Assembly: GCF_003233845.1 (NCBI RefSeq)
Contig: NZ_QKRB01000010.1
Span: forward strand, 1 to 64,000
DNA length: 64,000 nucleotides
Origin: Paenibacillus sambharensis
GTDB lineage: Bacteria; Bacillota; Bacilli; Paenibacillales; Paenibacillaceae
Direction: 5' to 3'
Position numbers and translations under genes: made by a program. The notes under the pieces were generated by a model. The model was not told where the DNA came from and searched no databases. It saw nothing but the letters and a program-made list of their open reading frames with translations. Shown here piece after piece: positions 9,561 through 17,872 of the stretch (the first letter of the stretch is position 1; every line of letters starts with the position of its first letter).

Positions 9561-11447
9561 TTAACGTGCTCCGATATTCGTGCCGGAAGGTGTACCTGCA
9601 CCCTTCAGGTCGCTTCCGCCGGTCAGGCTCAGGAAGCTGCCCAGGCTAGGGGAGCCGTCACTATTGCGGTTCACAGTTGGCGTCAGGCTGACGAAGTCCT
9701 CGCTGCTTGCCAGAAGACCCTTGGCATTCACGCTCTTGTTATTCTTCCACCAGACATTGCTGCCGTCTACATCAGTGCCGCTCGTCTTGTCACTTGAGCC
9801 GCCGCCAAGCGACAGGTTGTTGATGAACTGATGGGTGCCGATATCAAAGGCGAAGTTGCTCTGGCCATTGTCCCAGGAGGTGTTGTTCTTCATCCGGATT
9901 GTTCCCGGATTGCTGTTGTAGGTGAAGCCATGCTTCTTGTTCTGGAAGGCGATGCTGTTCTCTACGATGTGGTCGACCGCGATCTTCTCCCCGCCCAGCT
10001 TGAAGCCGTTGCCGTCACTGTCGGTTGTCGACGTGCCATCCGAGGTCTGGCCGTTATGATGAGCGATGCTGTTGCGGATCGTTACCGCACCAATGGCGCC
10101 TGTCTCGGACTTCGAGTACAGGTCCCAGCCGTCATCCACATTGTAAGCGGCAATACAGCCGTCAAACACATTGCCCGGTCCGACCGTAAGCTTCGCCGCG
10201 AAGCCGTCGGCGTCCTCGCCGTTATCAGGGTCGAAGTTATCATGGGAGTACGAGTTAATAACCTCGTTGTACTGCGGCCATTCGCTTTGGGCGGCCGTAG
10301 AGGCGTAACGTCCCATCTGAATGCCAGTATCTCGGTTATGATGGGCTTCAACGTTCTCAATCCGGTTGTGGTTGCCGCCGATGAAGATGCCGTTGTCACC
10401 CGCACCGGTCACTTCTATGCCCTTAACGGTCCAGTAGTGACCGAACATCTGCAGCCCGCGGTTAGCCGATCCGAAGGATTGGGCGGAGAAATCCAGCACG
10501 GGCTTCTCACTGCCGTGAGCGGCGATCGCTTTGCGGGCAGATGCGCTGCCATTGTTGCCGCGCTCAATCGTAATGGTAGAGGAGAAGCGGTAGGTGCCTC
10601 CAAGCATATAGATTGTTTTGCCTGGTGCAATCCGGGAGAGAGCCGACTCAAGTGTTGTCGGGCTGCTCTGTGTACCGGAGCTGCCCGCCGATCCATTCGG
10701 CGCTACGAAGAGGTCGCCGTCAGCAGGAGTCGGATCCGGCTCTGGATCCGGGTCTGTTCCGGGATCCGGGTCTGTGCCAGGATCAGGTCCTGGACCCGGA
10801 TCGGTTGGCGTTGAGCCGCTGTCCGTTACGACCACATCATCGAACTTGGTCTTGGTCTTGTAAGAGACAAGACCCACTCCGCCCGAGGTCAACGTGGAAT
10901 CGGTTGCCGTAAGCTCCAGCACATCGTTGACATACAGCTTGATTGTCGAGCCGCTCATCTCCAGCTTAACGGTATACCAGACGCCAGCCGACAGCGGGTA
11001 TGCCTTGGAGACGAGTGTGGAAGAGGAGCCGCCGGCCTTCCGCCGGATCTCCAGCTTGCCGCCGCTGCTGTTGTAGAGCGAAGCCGCATAGTAGTTGTTG
11101 CCGTCCTTATAGCGCCCAGCGACATAGGCACGATTCGTCCCGTTGAAGTCCTCTACCTTGACTCTTGCCTGCACGCTGTAGTCGGTCCATGACTGGTCGC
11201 CTGCCTGCGTGCGGCCTTCACTTGTGCTTGACTCATAATACACATAGGAGCCGCCGTCCTGTACGACGGACCAGCTTCCTGTTGTTGCCGTCCATCCGGA
11301 CGCATTGCCATCGTTAAAATCGTCGCTGAACGGTGTTCCGGCCGCTGCCGAACCCACCATTACGAAAGGAACAGCGAGTGTCAGGCACAGGACGGAAGCA
11401 GCCGTCCGGAATGTCTTCTTCTTCTTGTTCATCCAAGTCTTCTCCAT
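9561..11447 (-). CDS. Secreted family 9 pectate lyase with N-terminal LamG-like domain
   Basis: Extracellular beta-eliminase cutting polygalacturonate. Residues 1-36 are a Sec signal peptide (KKKK core, cleavage near SAAAG). Residues about 38-210 form a concanavalin-like (LamG/DUF1080-type) domain that could bind polysaccharide. A Pro/Asp/Gly-rich linker (about 212-245) follows. Residues about 247-628 form a right-handed beta-helix with repeated N-asparagine ladders typical of PL9 (PelL/Pel9A). The block DADGFAAKLTVGPGNVFDGC carries the likely catalytic K419 with acidic calcium ligands nearby. GGGAGG lies seven bases before the ATG. A long leader precedes it. Substrate form (pectate or methylated pectin) is not decided. 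Confidence 0.9.
   Translation of the reverse strand: MEKTWMNKKKKTFRTAASVLCLTLAVPFVMVGSAAAGTPFSDDFNDGNASGWTATTGSWSVVQDGGSYVYYESSTSEGRTQAGDQSWTDYSVQARVKVEDFNGTNRAYVAGRYKDGNNYYAASLYNSSGGKLEIRRKAGGSSSTLVSKAYPLSAGVWYTVKLEMSGSTIKLYVNDVLELTATDSTLTSGGVGLVSYKTKTKFDDVVVTDSGSTPTDPGPGPDPGTDPDPGTDPDPEPDPTPADGDLFVAPNGSAGSSGTQSSPTTLESALSRIAPGKTIYMLGGTYRFSSTITIERGNNGSASARKAIAAHGSEKPVLDFSAQSFGSANRGLQMFGHYWTVKGIEVTGAGDNGIFIGGNHNRIENVEAHHNRDTGIQMGRYASTAAQSEWPQYNEVINSYSHDNFDPDNGEDADGFAAKLTVGPGNVFDGCIAAYNVDDGWDLYSKSETGAIGAVTIRNSIAHHNGQTSDGTSTTDSDGNGFKLGGEKIAVDHIVENSIAFQNKKHGFTYNSNPGTIRMKNNTSWDNGQSNFAFDIGTHQFINNLSLGGGSSDKTSGTDVDGSNVWWKNNKSVNAKGLLASSEDFVSLTPTVNRNSDGSPSLGSFLSLTGGSDLKGAGTPSGTNIGAR
10725..10805 (-). 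repeat. Tandem repeats coding the PelL-like linker
   Basis: Degenerate 15-18 base repeats built on GATCCGGGTCTG encode the repeated DPGTDP/PDPGP linker between the LamG-like domain and the beta-helix. Copy number may vary between strains. Confidence 0.75.
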
Positions 11448-11528
11448 TATTCATCCTCCCTAGGTTTACAATTAGGCAGCTCTAGTTCCACTGTAAAGTC
11501 CAGCATTTCAAAGCAATGAACCTTAGCA

Positions 11529-11634
11529 GCAGATTTCAGCGGTCTGCAACCTCCTCCTTTCAGCATGTTGGGGCTCAAATGCGACTGTCCTTCGGAGCCA
11601 ATGGATGGGCGGTGAGGTCTTGACGTCTTCGCCC
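11529..11634 (-). promoter_or_regulatory. Possible structured leader RNA of the pectate lyase gene
   Basis: The gap 11448-11950 between divergent genes holds no credible gene. On the minus strand four short stems lie in a row: GGGCG/CGCCC (11607-11611 with 11630-11634), GGCTC/GAGCC (11572-11576 with 11595-11599), CAAC/GTTG (11547-11550 with 11567-11570) and GCAGA/TCTGC (11529-11533 with 11543-11547). A weak promoter, TTGGAC-N17-CATATA, lies at 11675-11703, which would give a leader of roughly 220 bases. Structure is by eye; no riboswitch class I know was matched. Confidence 0.3.
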
Positions 11635-11844
11635 GTCAATGTACGTATTTCGTAACCCGTAACAGCTCCTTAGCTATATGATAGCGCATACAATTGTGTC
11701 CAAATAGTGAAATAGTCGGTAAATTCCGTTTAAAAATCCGATATAACAGTGGAGGCAGCACAAGCACAACGGACATTTCCCAAGCTGCGGACGTAAATCC
11801 AGACAGGATGACACTCGCCCGATTTTGTCGAAATAAAAGACCTA

Positions 11845-11873
11845 TTGAGAGTCGGTTTATATATTTTTATAAA
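11845..11873 (+). promoter_or_regulatory. Promoter of the AAA+ cluster
   Basis: TTGAGA (11845-11850), 17 bases, TATAAA (11868-11873). A second candidate, the extended -10 TGGTATAAT at 11892-11900, lies just downstream without a clear -35. Confidence 0.6.
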
Positions 11874-11950
11874 CTATCATGTCGAATTAGATGGTATAAT
11901 ATAGAAAACACTACGATGGTTTTGATCTGCGCGGGGGGAATTGCGGGAGC

Positions 11951-14900
11951 ATGAAGATCCGGACAACAATAAAGAAGACACTCACCTTCCTATTACCTGA
12001 AATCCAACTCATTCAACTTGTACGAAGCCGGGGATTTATTAACAGACGCCCTGTTTCCGGAAATCCGGCTGGACAGGCCCAGACAGCGGGCCGGCAGCAT
12101 ACGGGAGGGGTTCAGACCCACCCAGCCGGTTTGCAGACTTCACTGCCCGGTGGATACGTACAGCATCCGCATAATCAGCCGCAGAGGCGGGATGAGGAAG
12201 CAGCACGCAATGCTCTAGGCGCGGCAGAGCTGGATCGGATATTCGAGCAGGCAGAGAGGGTTGTTAACCGTCATGTCCTGGGCCAAGGGCCGTTCGTACG
12301 GAATCTGTTAGCTGCCTATAAGCAGGGTTATCTTCAGGGACGCAAGAATAAAGCCAGGAATGTCATACTAGTGGCCGGCAATGCTGGAACAGGCAAGAAG
12401 ACAGCCGTGGAGTGGCTGGTCAACGATTTGCATGCAAGCAAGCTTTCATCTACGCCGCATTTACGCGACATCGACCTCAGCCGTTATGAAGCGGACGAGA
12501 TATCAGGGAATTTCATACAAGATATGGCAGCGGCCTTTCAGGAACCTGAGGGAACCGTGATGTTCCGGGGATTTAAAGAAGCGAATCCGGCTGTCCTCAG
12601 TCTAGTGGCTAAGCTTGCGGCTGATGGCAGTGTTCGTACCAAAGAAGGAGTAAGAATCAACGCTGCTGATTATTTTCTTCTCTTCTACCTGGATGGACGG
12701 GTAAATGACGGTTCACCAAGTGATACGATTCCTTCTGAACTGACAGGTGAAATTTCAGCCCCTGTTCTGCAGTGCATTCAGGCAGCAGCTATTTCTTCAT
12801 CCATAGATGAAGCAGCCATGAGGCAAATCACCCGAATGCTGGTTGGACAAGCCGTCGAGGAGTGGTCTGCCAGCACCCAAACAGCAATATCGGTTCAACC
12901 GGAGGTGTATGCTGCGCTGGCTGGTATTGCAATAAAGGAAAATCGCTATGCGGAAGCTGTGCAGAACTGGATTGAGGAGGAATTGGTTATTGTCCTGTCC
13001 GGTCTGCGAGCCAAAAATGAACTCCGGTACGGCGATAATGTCCGGATCGAGTACTCCGATGAGACTTTCTATGTCGCAGCAGAGTCTATCCGGGTTCCGG
13101 TCAAGGCACAAACCTTTATCCGCGAGGAAACCTTGGAAGATATCATGCATGAGCTGGATGCATTAATAGGACTAGAACCTGTGAAATCGTTCGTTCATGA
13201 ACTAATGGAGACGGTTCGGGTAAATAAGCTTCGTTCCAGAGAAGGCCTAAATTCGATGGTTATGGCCCTTCATATGGTCTTTACCGGTAATCCGGGTACA
13301 GGCAAAACAACCATGGCCCGGCTGGTTGCCCGTATCCTCAAGTCGCTCGGGTTGCTGTCACAGGGACAGCTTGTCGAGGTGGCCAGGCAGGACCTGGTTG
13401 GGCAATACGTTGGTTCCACGGCTCCCAAGACCATGGCAAAGGTTACGGAAGCGCTTGGAGGCGTGCTGTTTATTGATGAGGCATATACCCTTGCGCGCCA
13501 TGACCACGATACCTTTGGTCTAGAAGCCATTGATACCATTGTTAAGGCAATGGAGGATCACCGGGATAACCTGGTGGTTGTATTGGCTGGATATACGCAA
13601 GAGATGGAGGTATTCCTGCGTTCCAATCCAGGTCTAAGATCCAGATTCCCGTTCATTGTTGAATTCCCGGATTACAAGCCGGACGATATGCTGCAGATCA
13701 TGCTTAACATGGCGGGCGCTAACGGCTTCCGGATTGAAGACAATTCACATAAAGGCCTGCTAGAGCTATTCGAGCAGAAACAGATACCGGGACGAAATGA
13801 CAGCGGTAATGGGCGGCTTGTCCGCAATCTTTTTGAGGAGGCTGTCCGCAAGCAGTCGACGCGTATTGCTGGTCTTCGGGCTGGAGAGCATTCTGATCTG
13901 CAGCTGCTGACAGGAGCGGATTTCGGGATTGGCGAAAGGGAAGCCTTCAATATTGAGAAAGAGCTGGCCGGCATAGTCGGGCTCGACCAGGTCAAGACTT
14001 TTGTCCGTACACTGGAGAAGCAGCTCATTGTCGACCGCAGGCGGAAGGAAGCCGGAATTCAAGTGGATACGGGGCAGTCGCTCAACATGATCTTCTCGGG
14101 TAATCCGGGTACAGGGAAGACTACGATGGCCCGTTTGCTGGCGAGCATGCTGAAATCTATGGGCTACCTGAAGCAAGGACATTTAGTCGAGGTCGACCGG
14201 TCTGATCTCGTTGCCGAGTATGTCGGGCAGACAGCAGCCAAGACGAAGGTTGTCGTTGAATCAGCGCTTGGCGGTGTTCTATTCATTGATGAAGCCTATG
14301 CACTTGCGCAGGATGGAGTGCAGGGCGGTGGCTTTGGAAGAGAAGCCATAGATACGCTAGTCCGCCTGATCGAGCTTCATAAGGGTAATCTGGTTGTCAT
14401 ACTGGCTGGTTACACAGAGGATATGCGAAAATTTGTACAGGTTAACGCAGGTATGGCATCCCGTTTTCCGCTGCAGATTGAATTCCCCGATTACTCACCT
14501 GAAGAAATGCAGCTGATAGCCACCATAATGGCTAAAGGCCGCGGTTTTTCACTGGCTGCAGAAGCTGCTTCGCTGCTGACCGCACATTTTCGCGAACGGC
14601 AAATTCCCGGCAAGAAAGACGGGGGAAATGGCCGGATGGTTCGCAACACACTCGAGGAAGCTATCCGGAAGCAGGCTGAGCGGCTGGCTGGGCAATCCGA
14701 GCTGACGGCAGAGCAGTTGACTGAACTGACCGCGGATGATTTTGGATTGGCGGATGAGCTGGCAGCGGGGGCAGACGGAAGCAGTGCTCTGGGAGAATTG
14801 GATAATGTAGTCGGACTGGCCTCCGTTAAGGAGTTCGTGCGGAGTCTGTCCGCACAGATTGAAGTTGCCAAACGCCGGGAGCAGCTGGGCTTGCCCAAAG

Positions 14901-15568
14901 CCTCTGCCCAAACGCTTCACATGGTGTTTAAAGGCAATCCGGGTACAGGTAAAACGATGATTGCCCGCATTTTGGCCCGGCGTTTCAAGGAGCTGGGGGT
15001 CATTAAGACGGATATACTGGTTGAGACAGACCGCTCCGGGCTGGTTGCCGGCTATGTAGGCCAGACAGCACTAAAGACCCGGGAGGTTATTGAACGTGCG
15101 CTCGGCGGCGTGTTATTCGTGGATGAAGCTTATGCCCTGGCAGAGGGTGACCAGTTTGGGCAGGAAGCCATTGATACGCTCGTCAAAGCCATGGACGATT
15201 ACCGCGATAGGCTGATCGTTATTTTGGCGGGTTACGATGAGGATATGGAACGTTTCTTGGATCGTAATGCAGGGTTAAGGTCGAGATTCCCGAATATCAT
15301 TCTCTTCGCGGATTATTCAACGGAGGAAATGCTGCACATCGCGAGTCTTATGCTGAATTCACAAGGGTATGAGCTGGATAGCAGGGCAAAGGCTAAGCTC
15401 TATGCGGTATGTAAGACTTATCAGGGTGACCGTACGGCTGGCAACGGCAGACTTGTGCGCAATCTGGTAGAGAAAGCAATACGCAAGCACGCGTTGCGGT
15501 TAAGCCAGAAGGCAGATGCGGCGGCCGAAGAACTGTCCATGCTCACACTGGAGGATATTGAAGGGTAG
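11951..15568 (+). CDS. Tetra-modular AAA+ ATPase of CbbX/SpoVK type
   Basis: Large cytoplasmic AAA+ protein, 1205 residues. After a basic, glutamine/glycine-rich N-terminus comes a degenerate AAA module (Walker A GNAGTGKKT near residue 142; the Walker B position reads TVMFRGFKEA without the DE pair). Three close CbbX/SpoVK-type modules follow, each with GNPGTGKT (near 446, 716 and 994) and GGVLF(I/V)DEAY, plus sensor/arginine blocks of the type R.RFP..I.F.DY. Such modules act as ring remodelling ATPases (SpoVK, CbbX, EccA of type VII secretion). Two membrane protein genes follow in the same direction with small gaps. Substrate is unknown; the tandem arrangement is unusual compared with single-module SpoVK of about 320 residues. 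Confidence 0.85.
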   Translation: MKIRTTIKKTLTFLLPEIQLIQLVRSRGFINRRPVSGNPAGQAQTAGRQHTGGVQTHPAGLQTSLPGGYVQHPHNQPQRRDEEAARNALGAAELDRIFEQAERVVNRHVLGQGPFVRNLLAAYKQGYLQGRKNKARNVILVAGNAGTGKKTAVEWLVNDLHASKLSSTPHLRDIDLSRYEADEISGNFIQDMAAAFQEPEGTVMFRGFKEANPAVLSLVAKLAADGSVRTKEGVRINAADYFLLFYLDGRVNDGSPSDTIPSELTGEISAPVLQCIQAAAISSSIDEAAMRQITRMLVGQAVEEWSASTQTAISVQPEVYAALAGIAIKENRYAEAVQNWIEEELVIVLSGLRAKNELRYGDNVRIEYSDETFYVAAESIRVPVKAQTFIREETLEDIMHELDALIGLEPVKSFVHELMETVRVNKLRSREGLNSMVMALHMVFTGNPGTGKTTMARLVARILKSLGLLSQGQLVEVARQDLVGQYVGSTAPKTMAKVTEALGGVLFIDEAYTLARHDHDTFGLEAIDTIVKAMEDHRDNLVVVLAGYTQEMEVFLRSNPGLRSRFPFIVEFPDYKPDDMLQIMLNMAGANGFRIEDNSHKGLLELFEQKQIPGRNDSGNGRLVRNLFEEAVRKQSTRIAGLRAGEHSDLQLLTGADFGIGEREAFNIEKELAGIVGLDQVKTFVRTLEKQLIVDRRRKEAGIQVDTGQSLNMIFSGNPGTGKTTMARLLASMLKSMGYLKQGHLVEVDRSDLVAEYVGQTAAKTKVVVESALGGVLFIDEAYALAQDGVQGGGFGREAIDTLVRLIELHKGNLVVILAGYTEDMRKFVQVNAGMASRFPLQIEFPDYSPEEMQLIATIMAKGRGFSLAAEAASLLTAHFRERQIPGKKDGGNGRMVRNTLEEAIRKQAERLAGQSELTAEQLTELTADDFGLADELAAGADGSSALGELDNVVGLASVKEFVRSLSAQIEVAKRREQLGLPKASAQTLHMVFKGNPGTGKTMIARILARRFKELGVIKTDILVETDRSGLVAGYVGQTALKTREVIERALGGVLFVDEAYALAEGDQFGQEAIDTLVKAMDDYRDRLIVILAGYDEDMERFLDRNAGLRSRFPNIILFADYSTEEMLHIASLMLNSQGYELDSRAKAKLYAVCKTYQGDRTAGNGRLVRNLVEKAIRKHALRLSQKADAAAEELSMLTLEDIEG

Positions 15569-15587
15569 AACAAGGGAGAGAATTTAC

Positions 15588-16013
15588 ATGAAGTGGCTTG
15601 TTGCGATCGTTTATCATCCTATTATGCTTATTCTGATCATCGTAACGCTCTTCACACCTTTCATGCTGTATGACGGCATTAAGCAGGTGATCAAGTACGA
15701 AGTCCCGTCAGCATCTTTTTCTTTTGTTGTATTATCCCTGCTGGCATTATGGGTCTATCTGGCTATGAAGAGCGAGTTTCTGGGACGTCCATACCGGAAG
15801 GTGACCATACTGCTTCCCTTGATGCAGATGGCTATCTATACAAGTGCAGCTCTTACTGCAGGCGGTTTAGTGCTGAATGATTGGGCTGACCATGGCGCCT
15901 ATTCCAAGAGCTGGGCAATTGGAATTGCAGCGGCTCTGTTCATCGCGATCCGGCTGCTTATGTCACTCTTGTACTGGAAGCACCCCGTTAACAATCATGC
16001 AGATCATCATTAA
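15588..16013 (+). CDS. Four-helix membrane protein following the AAA+ gene
   Basis: 141 residues, almost entirely hydrophobic, with four predicted TM helices at about 6-28, 43-60, 74-97 and 106-128 and a His-rich tail (NNHADHH). I do not recognise the family. ATG 15588 has a good AAGGGAGAG site; the open frame extends further upstream inside the AAA+ gene but without such a site. It starts 20 bases after the AAA+ stop, so it is co-transcribed and may be the membrane partner of that ATPase (inference). Confidence 0.75.
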   Translation: MKWLVAIVYHPIMLILIIVTLFTPFMLYDGIKQVIKYEVPSASFSFVVLSLLALWVYLAMKSEFLGRPYRKVTILLPLMQMAIYTSAALTAGGLVLNDWADHGAYSKSWAIGIAAALFIAIRLLMSLLYWKHPVNNHADHH

Positions 16014-16037
16014 GCTTATGAGAAGGAGTCCATGCAG

Positions 16038-16691
16038 ATGGCCGGTAATGAACAACAAGGTGGAGAACACGGGGAACAGAGAGTTAGCGAACAAAGAGGG
16101 GTAAACGGAGGGTATACTGGCCGAAGCGACCGGCAGGGCGATCCGGCTCAGGCAGATGAGCGGGAACAGCGGGCATTAGGCAAAGGGACAAACAAGCAGC
16201 GGTACTGGATCGGAATAACGGCACTTATCCTTCTGGCAGGTTTTTTCTTCTTCGAGAACAAGTCTACGGTAAGTGTAAACGATATACGCAGCGGCATTGG
16301 TAAAGGCATATCGGCAGGTGCTGTATTAGCTTCAACCGATGAAGGGACGGGCTTAACACCGCGTGACTATACCATAGCCATGAATGATGAATCGGGTGCT
16401 GGCCGCATGCTGATCTGGGATTTTGCTGCGGAAGATGGAGATGTGGTAACCGTTAAGGCGGACGGAGTCATCATAGCTGAGAACCTGACGCTGTTAAACA
16501 ACCCGTTTGCCATTAGTGTTCCGGTACCATCTGTCGTGGAGATTATCGGTGTGAAAGACGGAGGGGGCGGAATTACGTACGGCGTAAAGTTCCCAGGCGC
16601 GATCAGTAACAACGCCTACTTCAATGCTGCGCCAGTTGGTTCTTCCAATAAATATACCATTACGTTAAACGGTGCAAGTGCTGCCCCATAG
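16038..16691 (+). CDS. Single-pass membrane protein with extracytoplasmic domain
   Basis: About 217 residues. A hydrophilic Gln/Gly/Glu/Arg-rich cytoplasmic tail (1-55) precedes one TM helix (about 57-72, WIGITALILLAGFFFF) and a soluble domain of about 145 residues outside the cell, rich in beta-strand sequence and Gly/Asn/Ser. ATG 16038 lies nine bases after AGGAG; ATG 16032 in the same frame is only three bases away and less likely. Third gene of the AAA+ cluster, ended by a hairpin. No family recognised. Confidence 0.75.
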   Translation: MAGNEQQGGEHGEQRVSEQRGVNGGYTGRSDRQGDPAQADEREQRALGKGTNKQRYWIGITALILLAGFFFFENKSTVSVNDIRSGIGKGISAGAVLASTDEGTGLTPRDYTIAMNDESGAGRMLIWDFAAEDGDVVTVKADGVIIAENLTLLNNPFAISVPVPSVVEIIGVKDGGGGITYGVKFPGAISNNAYFNAAPVGSSNKYTITLNGASAAP

Positions 16692-16712
16692 GTCAAGTTT
16701 AGTATTAGCTAT

Positions 16713-16753
16713 ATAGAAGGCCGCCCCCTTGTGTGCAGGAGGCGGCCTTCTAT
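16713..16753. terminator. Hairpin ending the AAA+ cluster
   Basis: Thirteen-bp perfect stem ATAGAAGGCCGCC / GGCGGCCTTCTAT around a 15-base loop. The T-tract is weak on the plus strand; it lies between converging genes and may act for both. Confidence 0.65.
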
Positions 16754-16757
16754 TCCC

Positions 16758-16943
16758 TTATCTGGAGTGAAAATACCGCTCCAGAAGCGAGCCGAATTGG
16801 TAACCCAGCTGGTGGGCTGTCTCAACCAATCCCACAGTTCCATTAATAAGCAGTGTGCCAAGCTTCGTAATTACAATGATTGCGATGAAAAAAATAATCG
16901 GCCGAAGCTGCCAGACAAGCTTTTCAACTTCCTCTTTTTTCAT
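16758..16943 (-). CDS. Small membrane protein, 61 residues
   Basis: Small gene of unknown function. The product has a charged N-terminus (MKKEEVEKL), a hydrophobic stretch (about residues 12-30, PIIFFIAIIVITKLG) and an amphipathic C-terminal half. I chose ATG 16943 because an AGGTGATG site lies six bases upstream; longer in-frame starts at 16955 or 16952 overlap that site. It has its own promoter-like sequence upstream on the minus strand and ends in the hairpin shared with the AAA+ cluster. Confidence 0.6.
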   Translation of the reverse strand: MKKEEVEKLVWQLRPIIFFIAIIVITKLGTLLINGTVGLVETAHQLGYQFGSLLERYFHSR

Positions 16944-16989
16944 ACTGTTCATCACCTTCTCACCCTAAAGAAACGAATACTTATAGATC

Positions 16990-17018
16990 ATTATAAGAAT
17001 AAGTCCTTTAATGGTAAA
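16990..17018 (-). promoter_or_regulatory. Promoter of the 61-residue membrane protein gene
   Basis: On the minus strand TTTACC (17013-17018), 17 bases, perfect TATAAT (16990-16995), about 47 bases before the chosen start. It lies downstream of the ABC operon stop. Confidence 0.55.
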
Positions 17019-17041
17019 GGCTTCTGGTTCATACATCCGGC

Positions 17042-17872
17042 CTATCCCTTAACAGCCCCGGCGGTGAGTCCGCTGACAATATACTTCTGGGCGAAGATAT
17101 ACAGGATCAGCACGGGCAGAGAGGTCAGGACCAGGTTGGCAAAGATCAGGTTCCAGTCCCGGCTGTACTTTCCGTAGAAATTATAGACGGAAAGCGGCAT
17201 CGTCCAATCCGAGCTGTCTGTCAGGAAGTAGAGCGGGATCGTAATATCGTTCCATACTGCCATGAACACCATTATAGCTACCGTTGCATTAACGGGCAGA
17301 ATAAGCGGCGTCACAATCCGGAAGAACACGTCGAACATGGAGGCCCCTTCGATAAAGGCCACTTCATCGAGCGCCTTCGGAATCGACTTGATAAATCCGC
17401 TGTACAGGAAGACGCTGAAGGCTGTATTCAGGGCGGCATAGATGAAGATGACGCTGGTAATGCTGCCGTAGAAGCCCATCCACTGCACAACCCGAATGGT
17501 TGTAATAGTGGACATTGGGGCAATCAGCCCCATGAAGAAATACAGATATAGCATGTTCGTCAGCTTCGTCTCCCGTCTGACCAGAATGAAGGAAGCCGAT
17601 GACGAGAGAATAATGTTGAGAACCGAAGAGACGCCTGTAATCAGCAGACCGTTCAGAAACGCACGTCCAAGCCCGCCTTCCTCGAAAACCCGCACATAGT
17701 TGGAGAACATCCACTTATCCGGCAGATCCAGTGTAAACCGCAGTACCTCGGTGCTCGTCATGAAGGAGCCGAACACCATCATCAGCAGCGGCACAATAAT
17801 AATCAGCGAGGCCAGAATCAGCAGGCCTTCAACGAGGTAGTTGCGAAGCGCCAGCTTCCGGGAGAAGCCCAT
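17042..17872 (-). CDS. Carbohydrate ABC transporter permease (MalG type)
   Basis: Inner-membrane subunit of a CUT1 sugar importer, 276 residues, six TM helices. The EAA loop is visible as EVAFIEGASMFDVFFRIVTP (about residues 178-197). Its ATG overlaps the stop of the upstream permease by one base (TAATG) with GGGAGGTGA inside the preceding coding end. Third gene of a binding protein-permease-permease operon. No ATPase gene is present; CUT1 importers in Gram-positives commonly share an MsmX-type ATPase encoded elsewhere. Substrate unknown. Confidence 0.92.
   Translation of the reverse strand: MGFSRKLALRNYLVEGLLILASLIIIVPLLMMVFGSFMTSTEVLRFTLDLPDKWMFSNYVRVFEEGGLGRAFLNGLLITGVSSVLNIILSSSASFILVRRETKLTNMLYLYFFMGLIAPMSTITTIRVVQWMGFYGSITSVIFIYAALNTAFSVFLYSGFIKSIPKALDEVAFIEGASMFDVFFRIVTPLILPVNATVAIMVFMAVWNDITIPLYFLTDSSDWTMPLSVYNFYGKYSRDWNLIFANLVLTSLPVLILYIFAQKYIVSGLTAGAVKG

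Noticed and set aside
10725-10805. Repeat array as CRISPR or mobile element
   Set aside because: The repeats are in frame, degenerate, spacer-free and encode a Pro/Asp/Gly linker.
9831-10814. Long open frame on the plus strand opposite the pectate lyase gene (327 codons)
   Set aside because: Antisense to a clear secreted enzyme; codon pattern and composition match a shadow frame, with no ribosome site.
11448-11705. c-di-GMP-I riboswitch before the pectate lyase
   Set aside because: The hallmark core of that class is absent, so it was kept only as an unclassified possible leader structure.
11694-11954. Short plus-strand frame of 86 codons before the AAA+ gene
   Set aside because: It covers the promoter boxes, lacks a ribosome site and shows no protein-like pattern.
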